Below, piece after piece: positions 35,504 to 39,806 of a DNA stretch of 39,806 bases. The number at the start of each line of letters is the position of its first letter. Position 1 is the first letter of the stretch. A program made the translations under genes and the position numbers. A model generated the notes under the pieces. It ran no database searches. It was not told the DNA's origin and saw only the letters and a list, made by a program, of their open reading frames with translations. Source of the stretch: an uncultured Parabacteroides sp. (GTDB lineage Bacteria > Bacteroidota > Bacteroidia > Bacteroidales > Tannerellaceae); contig URZO01000030.1 in assembly GCA_900552465.1 (NCBI GenBank), forward strand, positions 1 through 39,806, given 5' to 3'.

Positions 35504-36658
35504 ATGCAAAGAAGAAACTTTTTCCGTTCCATCGCGTTGGGAGGTATGACAGCCGCCCTTTCCCCTATCGCCAAAGCGGTTCCCCGGCAGGAACCCGAGA
35601 AGCAAAAGCCGGCAACCAATATAAACGATGCGACCGCCATTCCCCGGACAGCCCACTCCATGCCGGGCAAATATCCGGGCAAAGTAGTCAAGACCAGCCA
35701 TCCGGGTTGTATCGTAGACGGACAGCCCTCGGAAGCGGTTGCCTACGAGATGCTGAAAACCTCCATGCTGAACCTGACCGGTCAGACGGATCTTAGCAAA
35801 GCATGGCTCGAACTGGTCGGCCCGCAGGACATCATCGGCCTGAAGGTTAATCCGATCGCCGGCAAACTCCTTTCCACCTCGCACGCCGTTACCCGCTCGA
35901 TCATCAAACAGTTGGAAGAAGCTGGTATTCCCCGGAAGAATCTGATCATCTGGGATAGACGCGAAGAAGACCTGAAAGAATCTGGCTTCACAGCAGACAA
36001 TTATCCCGGCATCCGGATTATCGGTACGGAATATCAGGATGCGGACGGCAGCTACATCGACAAGGACGGTAAGTTCTACGGGGAAAGCCGAATCGACAAA
36101 TCGCAGTCGTTCTTCGTAGACCTCGAAGGCGAATATGACGCCTACACGATGCCTTATATGATAAACGGGGGAAAGCATTCTTACTTCACTAAGATATGTA
36201 CGGAGATGGTTACCAAGATCATCAACGTCCCAGTCATCAAGAACGCCGGCTCTACCATTACGGTTTGCATGAAAAACCTGGCTTTCGGTTCGATCACGAA
36301 CACGGCGCGGCTCCACGGACCGATGTGGCACGACACCTGCGCCTGTGCCTGCGCTTTCCCGCCTCTGCGCGATAAGGTCGTGTTGAACATTGCCGACGGA
36401 TTGACCGGATGTTTCGATGGAGGTCCGTCGGCCAACCCGCAGTTCATCTGCCATTACAACACGCTCGTCGTCGGGACCGATCCGGTTGCGACAGACCGTA
36501 TCTGCTATGATATCGTCCTTGCCAAACGGATCGAGGAAGGCATACAGGATGGCGAGAAGGCTGGCTCGCGTGCTTTTATGGAGACTGCACAGGAACTGAA
36601 ACTGGGCGTTGCCGATAAAGACAAAATAGAACTCAAGGAAATAAATCTACAAGCATGA
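35504..36658 (+). CDS. Tat-exported DUF362 protein
   Basis: The 384-residue protein begins with a twin-arginine signal (RRNFFRSIALGG) and is then DUF362-like: 'DIIGLKVNPIAG', 'IIKQLEEAGIPRKNLIIWDR', and the C-terminal 'DTCACACAFP' followed by 'GTDPVATDRICYD'. The cysteines at 279, 281 and 283 form a tight CACAC cluster that could hold metal or haem-like cofactor; Tat export implies folding with a cofactor before transport. I chose the ATG at 35504; the TTG at 35492 would place extra residues before the Tat motif. The function of exported DUF362 proteins is unknown. Its stop overlaps the next start by four bases. Confidence 0.85.
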   Translation: MQRRNFFRSIALGGMTAALSPIAKAVPRQEPEKQKPATNINDATAIPRTAHSMPGKYPGKVVKTSHPGCIVDGQPSEAVAYEMLKTSMLNLTGQTDLSKAWLELVGPQDIIGLKVNPIAGKLLSTSHAVTRSIIKQLEEAGIPRKNLIIWDRREEDLKESGFTADNYPGIRIIGTEYQDADGSYIDKDGKFYGESRIDKSQSFFVDLEGEYDAYTMPYMINGGKHSYFTKICTEMVTKIINVPVIKNAGSTITVCMKNLAFGSITNTARLHGPMWHDTCACACAFPPLRDKVVLNIADGLTGCFDGGPSANPQFICHYNTLVVGTDPVATDRICYDIVLAKRIEEGIQDGEKAGSRAFMETAQELKLGVADKDKIELKEINLQA

Positions 36659-37419
36659 ACAAATATCTGATCGGGCTCCTGCTCTCCCTGTTTATCCCGG
36701 TTACGCTCCTGGGACAAGAGCCCGAAATCAAACGCGAGCGGGTATTTACCGGCACAGGCCTGTATGGTTTTATGAACGGGGGCGCAGACCAGTTTCTGGA
36801 ATACGGTGTCAGCAAACTGGTCACACGGGATGTCGTTTATAAAGGTAACGAATATACAATCGACATTTACGATATGCCGACGCCTGAAGACGCCTTCGGT
36901 ATCTATTCGCTGCATATCTTCAAATGCAGCCGGGCGGACACATTGGGCTGCATCGACTGTCTGGCTCCTTACCAATTACAGGCGGTAGCCGGGAATAAAT
37001 ACGTATCAGTGGTATTTCCTTCGGGTTCAGAAGACGCTAAAAGCAAGGTCGATGAGTTGATCCGCCTGTACGTTCCTTTGGATAGTAAAGAGAATCCCCG
37101 GATACCGGAAGTGCTCGGCATGTCGGCCCCCTACTCCGGAAAGCTGAAACTGTTACGCGGCCCTATCTCCATATCCGGCGTAAGTATGTCTCTCGCCAAC
37201 TTAGTGAAAGACATCTCTTATTCAGGTGTCTGGTACATAGCAGACAAGCCGGCCAAAGGTTACCGGGCACTGATCGAAGTGACAGACAGGAAAGAGGTCG
37301 AGAAATTAAAAAGTAAAGTCGAAGCATCAGACATTCTTCAATCCGGCGACACCTACCTCCTGATCAAAGGCCGTGAAAAAGAGACGGAGCAGGATGACCA
37401 CGGAGGCTTCGGGTTCTGA
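36655..37419 (+). CDS. DUF6599 family secreted protein
   Basis: The 254-residue protein has a signal peptide (to about residue 20, LLGQ) and the DUF6599 core 'GLYGFMNGGADQFLEYGV' and 'YTIDIYDMPTPEDAFGIYS', repeated in weaker form later ('SGVWYIADKPAKGYRALIEV'). The ATGA overlap with the DUF362 gene indicates coupled translation and joint function outside the cytoplasm. No enzyme motif is seen. It converges on ruvC with five bases between the stops. Confidence 0.82.
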   Translation: MNKYLIGLLLSLFIPVTLLGQEPEIKRERVFTGTGLYGFMNGGADQFLEYGVSKLVTRDVVYKGNEYTIDIYDMPTPEDAFGIYSLHIFKCSRADTLGCIDCLAPYQLQAVAGNKYVSVVFPSGSEDAKSKVDELIRLYVPLDSKENPRIPEVLGMSAPYSGKLKLLRGPISISGVSMSLANLVKDISYSGVWYIADKPAKGYRALIEVTDRKEVEKLKSKVEASDILQSGDTYLLIKGREKETEQDDHGGFGF

Positions 37420-37424
37420 CGAGA

Positions 37425-37982
37425 TCAGCGTACTTTGCCTGGATTCTTGGCGATAAAGTCTTTCCATCCCGTGTACTTCTTCTCCTGCACGGGATTATTG
37501 GTCTGGAAATAGTGGCATACGGCAGCAGCCAACCCGTCTGTTGCATCCAGTTGCGGCAACATGGATTCTTCCGGGATATGCAGGAAACGCTGCAACATTC
37601 CGGCAACTTGTTCCTTTGCCGCATTCCCGTTTCCGGTAATAGACATCTTTATCTTCAAAGGGGCATACTCGAAGATCGGGATATCGCGTTCGAGGGCGGC
37701 GGCCATTGCGACTCCCTGTGCGCGTCCCAGCTTTAACATACTCTGTACGTTTTTACCGAAGAAAGGGGCTTCGATAGCCAGTTCGTCCGGATGATATTGG
37801 TCGATAAGTCCTAACACGCGCTCGAAAATCTTACGCAGGCGCAGGTAATGATCCTCGTATTTATTCAATTGCAGGACACCCATTGCTTCCAACTTGGGTT
37901 TATTCCCTTCAATCTTCAAGACTCCATATCCCATCACAATCGTTCCGGGGTCGATTCCTAATATTATGCGGTCTTTCGTCAT
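37425..37982 (-). CDS. ruvC: Holliday junction resolvase RuvC
   Basis: The 185-residue endonuclease cuts four-way DNA junctions with RuvAB in recombination repair. The catalytic acids are in 'GIDPGT', 'AIEAPFFGKN' and 'DATDGLAAAVCH', in the order and spacing of the family. It is a little longer than E. coli RuvC because of a basic C-terminal tail (KKYTGWKDFIAKNPGKVR). Its start overlaps the stop of the upstream DUF4286 gene by four bases. Confidence 0.95.
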   Translation of the reverse strand: MTKDRIILGIDPGTIVMGYGVLKIEGNKPKLEAMGVLQLNKYEDHYLRLRKIFERVLGLIDQYHPDELAIEAPFFGKNVQSMLKLGRAQGVAMAAALERDIPIFEYAPLKIKMSITGNGNAAKEQVAGMLQRFLHIPEESMLPQLDATDGLAAAVCHYFQTNNPVQEKKYTGWKDFIAKNPGKVR

Positions 37983-38293
37983 TTCTCCCAGTCTATCTCT
38001 TCCAGTAAAGTACTAAAACCGGCAATCTTATGGCCAAAGCGGGCAACCAGTTCCTTATGAAGACGGCCTCCCTCATTCTGCAGCCAGAAATTCAGCGTAT
38101 CGACATTCTTCACATGAAACTGTACAGAGAAACTTACGCCTTCTTCCGCCTCCGTATGCATCACCCGCCGCAGGCACGGGCTTTGCAGAAAGCCGCTTTC
38201 TATCGCTTTCGGCATATACTGTTTCTTCAGATAATCCAGGCCTTCTTCCTGAATATCTTTCTCTATATGGAACGTTGTATTGTAGACAATCAT
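37979..38293 (-). CDS. DUF4286 family protein
   Basis: The 104-residue protein fits DUF4286: 'MIVYNTTFHIEKDI' at the start, then 'LDYLKKQYMPKAIESGFL' and 'SFSVQFHVKN'. It looks like a small ferredoxin-like (dimeric alpha/beta barrel) fold. It precedes ruvC in the same transcript. No function is known. Confidence 0.85.
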   Translation of the reverse strand: MIVYNTTFHIEKDIQEEGLDYLKKQYMPKAIESGFLQSPCLRRVMHTEAEEGVSFSVQFHVKNVDTLNFWLQNEGGRLHKELVARFGHKIAGFSTLLEEIDWEK

Positions 38294-38318
38294 CTTATTT
38301 TCGATAAAAATTCTAAGA

Positions 38319-38326
38319 CAAAGATA
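38319..38326 (-). promoter_or_regulatory. -7 element for the DUF4286-ruvC operon
   Basis: The minus strand reads TATCTTTG, a full match to TAnnTTTG, 26 bases before the start codon. The -33 region is weak. Confidence 0.5.
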
Positions 38327-38348
38327 GTGCTAATATCAGGAAAAGTCC

Positions 38349-38356
38349 TATATTTG
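38349..38356 (+). promoter_or_regulatory. -7 element for tRNA-Ala
   Basis: TATATTTG lies 21 bases before the mature tRNA and matches TAnnTTTG. It is divergent from the DUF4286 promoter 23 bases away. Confidence 0.5.
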
Positions 38357-38376
38357 CACTCGAAAATAAACGCTAC

Positions 38377-38450
38377 GGGGCATTAGCTCATCTGGCTAGA
38401 GCGTCAGACTGGCAGTCTGAAGGTGATCGGTTCGAGTCCGATATGCTCCA
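38377..38450 (+). tRNA. tRNA-Ala (anticodon GGC)
   Basis: The 74-base cloverleaf has acceptor GGGGCAT/ATGCTCC with the G3-U70 pair that marks alanine tRNAs, D arm GCTC/GAGC, anticodon stem TCAGA/TCTGA with loop CTGGCAG (anticodon GGC), and T arm ATCGG/CCGAT with loop TTCGAGT. The CCA end is not encoded. Confidence 0.95.
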
Positions 38451-38470
38451 CAAACTCACTACTATTCAAT

Positions 38471-38502
38471 AAAAAAGGCATTCATTTCTGAATGCCTTTT
38501 TT
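38471..38502. terminator. bidirectional terminator between tRNA-Ala and the sulfatase
   Basis: AAAAAAGGCATTCA, TTTC, TGAATGCCTTTTTT is a perfect 14-pair hairpin with A/T tracts on both sides, so it can serve the tRNA and the converging sulfatase gene. Confidence 0.9.
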
Positions 38503-38515
38503 GTTTCTATCTATC

Positions 38516-39806
38516 TTATTTCTTTGCTTTTGCCAGCTCCGACTCGATCGGGTCGTCATACTGTTTCTGCAACTTATGGAGTTCAGTCTTGAGGCTGTCG
38601 ATCAGGGATTCGTTGCCGGGTTCATTATAAATATTATGCATTTCCTGGGGATCGCTTTGCAGATCGTACAATTCCCACACGTCGATGTCATTGTAGAAGT
38701 GCATTAATTTATAGCGGTCGGTACGAACGCCGTAATGACGCTTTACGGCATGTTCCGCCGGATATTCGTAATAATGGTAATAAAGCGAAGTACGCCAGTC
38801 TTTCGGTTTTTCCCCTTTCAATAACGGCAGATAAGAATCGCCCTGGATATCTTCGGGAACCGGAGCGCCAGCTAATTGCAGGAAGGTAGCAGCATGGTCG
38901 ATGTTCTGAACCATTTCCAGAATATCGCCTTTCACTCCACCCGGGTAGCGGACCAGCATCGGGGTACGGAAAGATTCTTCATACATGAAACGCTTGTCGA
39001 ACCAGCCGTGTTCACCCATATAGAAGCCCTGATCGGAAGTGTAAACGATAATGGTATTCTCCAGCAAACCGTTTTTCTCCATATAGTCCAGTACACGGCC
39101 GACATTACGGTCAACGGAATGGATCACACGCAGGTAATCATGCATATACTGCTGGTATTTCCATTCGGCCAATGCTTTGCCTGTGAGTTTCTGCTCCTTG
39201 AACTTCTTGATGATCGGGTCGTAATGTTTGTCCCAGGCAGCCTTCTGGCCCGGAGTCATCCGGTTATACAATGCGCGACCATTAGCTTCCAATCCGGTAG
39301 TCGTATGGATCTCGTTTTCCTTATCAGCCATTTTCAGGTCATAGACCAGATCCATATCTTTGATAATGTTCATTTCCTGTTGGGAGGCGGCGATACGTCC
39401 TTCGTATTTATCATAGAATGTCTCAGGAATAGGATAGACAATATCATCATACAGATCCAGGTCGCAAGTATCCGGCATCCAGGTGCGGTGCGGAGCCTTG
39501 TGATGCAACAGGAGGCAGAACGGTTTGTCTTTGTCTCGTTTATTATCCAACCAGTCTAAAGCCAGGTCGGTCGTGATGTTCGTTGCATAACCTTCGATCT
39601 GTTTCTTCTCTCCGTTGTCAATAAAATACGGATTATAATAATCGCCCTGCCCGGTCAGGATATTCCAGTAATCGAACCCTGTCGGATCGGACGTAAGATG
39701 CCACTTTCCGACAATGGCTGTCTGATAACCGGCCTGCTGCAAGAGTTTCGGCGAACCCAGAACCGGAGATGAGGCCAAGTTCAGCGTTGGGTTTCAGGTG
39801 GCCCTC
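38516..39806 (-). CDS. sulfatase (alkaline-phosphatase superfamily), 5' part missing
   Basis: About 420 C-terminal residues of an arylsulfatase-like protein are seen: 'GYQTAIVGKWHL' near the start, 'LLLHHKAPHRTWMP', 'TSDQGFYMGEHGW', and a C-terminal 'DLQSDPQEMHN' block typical of Bacteroidota sulfatases. The N-terminal C/SxPSR motif that is turned into formylglycine would lie beyond the window. The frame meets a TGA at 39796-39794, 16 bases before the first TTG (39778) of the recognisable part, while another frame stays open to the edge (EGHLKPNAE), so a frameshift near 39780-39796 or an edge error is likely. The FGE-like domain at 11095 lacks its cysteines and should not be its activator. 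Confidence 0.82.

Overview
The window looks like chromosome of a gut-type Bacteroidales bacterium, most likely Parabacteroides or a close relative. This is an inference from gene content and promoter style. The signs are TonB-dependent receptors with STN domains, DUF4249, DUF4286, DUF6599, Tat lipoproteins of the Gfo/Idh/MocA family, and promoters of the Bacteroidota type (TTG/TTTG, about 19 bases, TAnnTTTG) with no clear Shine-Dalgarno sites. No phage, insertion sequence or CRISPR array was seen.

Layout. (1) 100-6483: one operon for an outer-membrane uptake or signalling unit: an unknown secreted protein, an STN-type TonB receptor, a DUF4249 lipoprotein and a macroglobulin-like protein. (2) 6496-10860: a Gfo/Idh/MocA dehydrogenase followed by a GH2 beta-galactosidase. 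(3) 11095-15055: a membrane tetraheme cytochrome fused to a formylglycine-enzyme-like domain, then a Tat-exported Gfo/Idh/MocA lipoprotein and a Tat-exported TIM-barrel lipoprotein. This set fits an extracytoplasmic sugar or glycoside oxidation module. (4) 15059-25125: a degenerate hemerythrin-like protein, a LuxR-type regulator, two tandem paralogous TonB receptors, a 41-bp GC-rich tandem repeat, an RhtX/AmpG-like permease, HemN and a HemY-type protoporphyrinogen oxidase. I read this as a candidate locus for scavenging a late haem precursor (coproporphyrin(ogen)) or another tetrapyrrole and finishing it to protoporphyrin. (5) 25139-25727: two small membrane proteins.

(6) 25795-35420: two 444-residue glutamate dehydrogenases bracket a cell-wall sugar recycling pair (an AmgK-like kinase fused to a RapZ C-terminal domain, plus a MurU-like uridylyltransferase), a secreted phosphoesterase and, on the minus strand, a large protein with receiver-like domains and a PEP/pyruvate-binding domain. 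A striking 22-bp palindromic tandem array (33692-33813) lies between that protein and the second glutamate dehydrogenase. (7) 35418-37419: a Tat-exported DUF362 protein translationally coupled to a DUF6599 protein. (8) 37425-38293 minus: ruvC and a DUF4286 gene. (9) tRNA-Ala(GGC), a strong bidirectional terminator and a minus-strand sulfatase that runs to the window edge, where its frame appears broken.

The strongest leads are the porphyrin-type locus with its structured 41-bp repeats, the 22-bp operator-like array before the second glutamate dehydrogenase, the cytochrome/FGE-like fusion with exported oxidoreductase partners, and the kinase-RapZ fusion.
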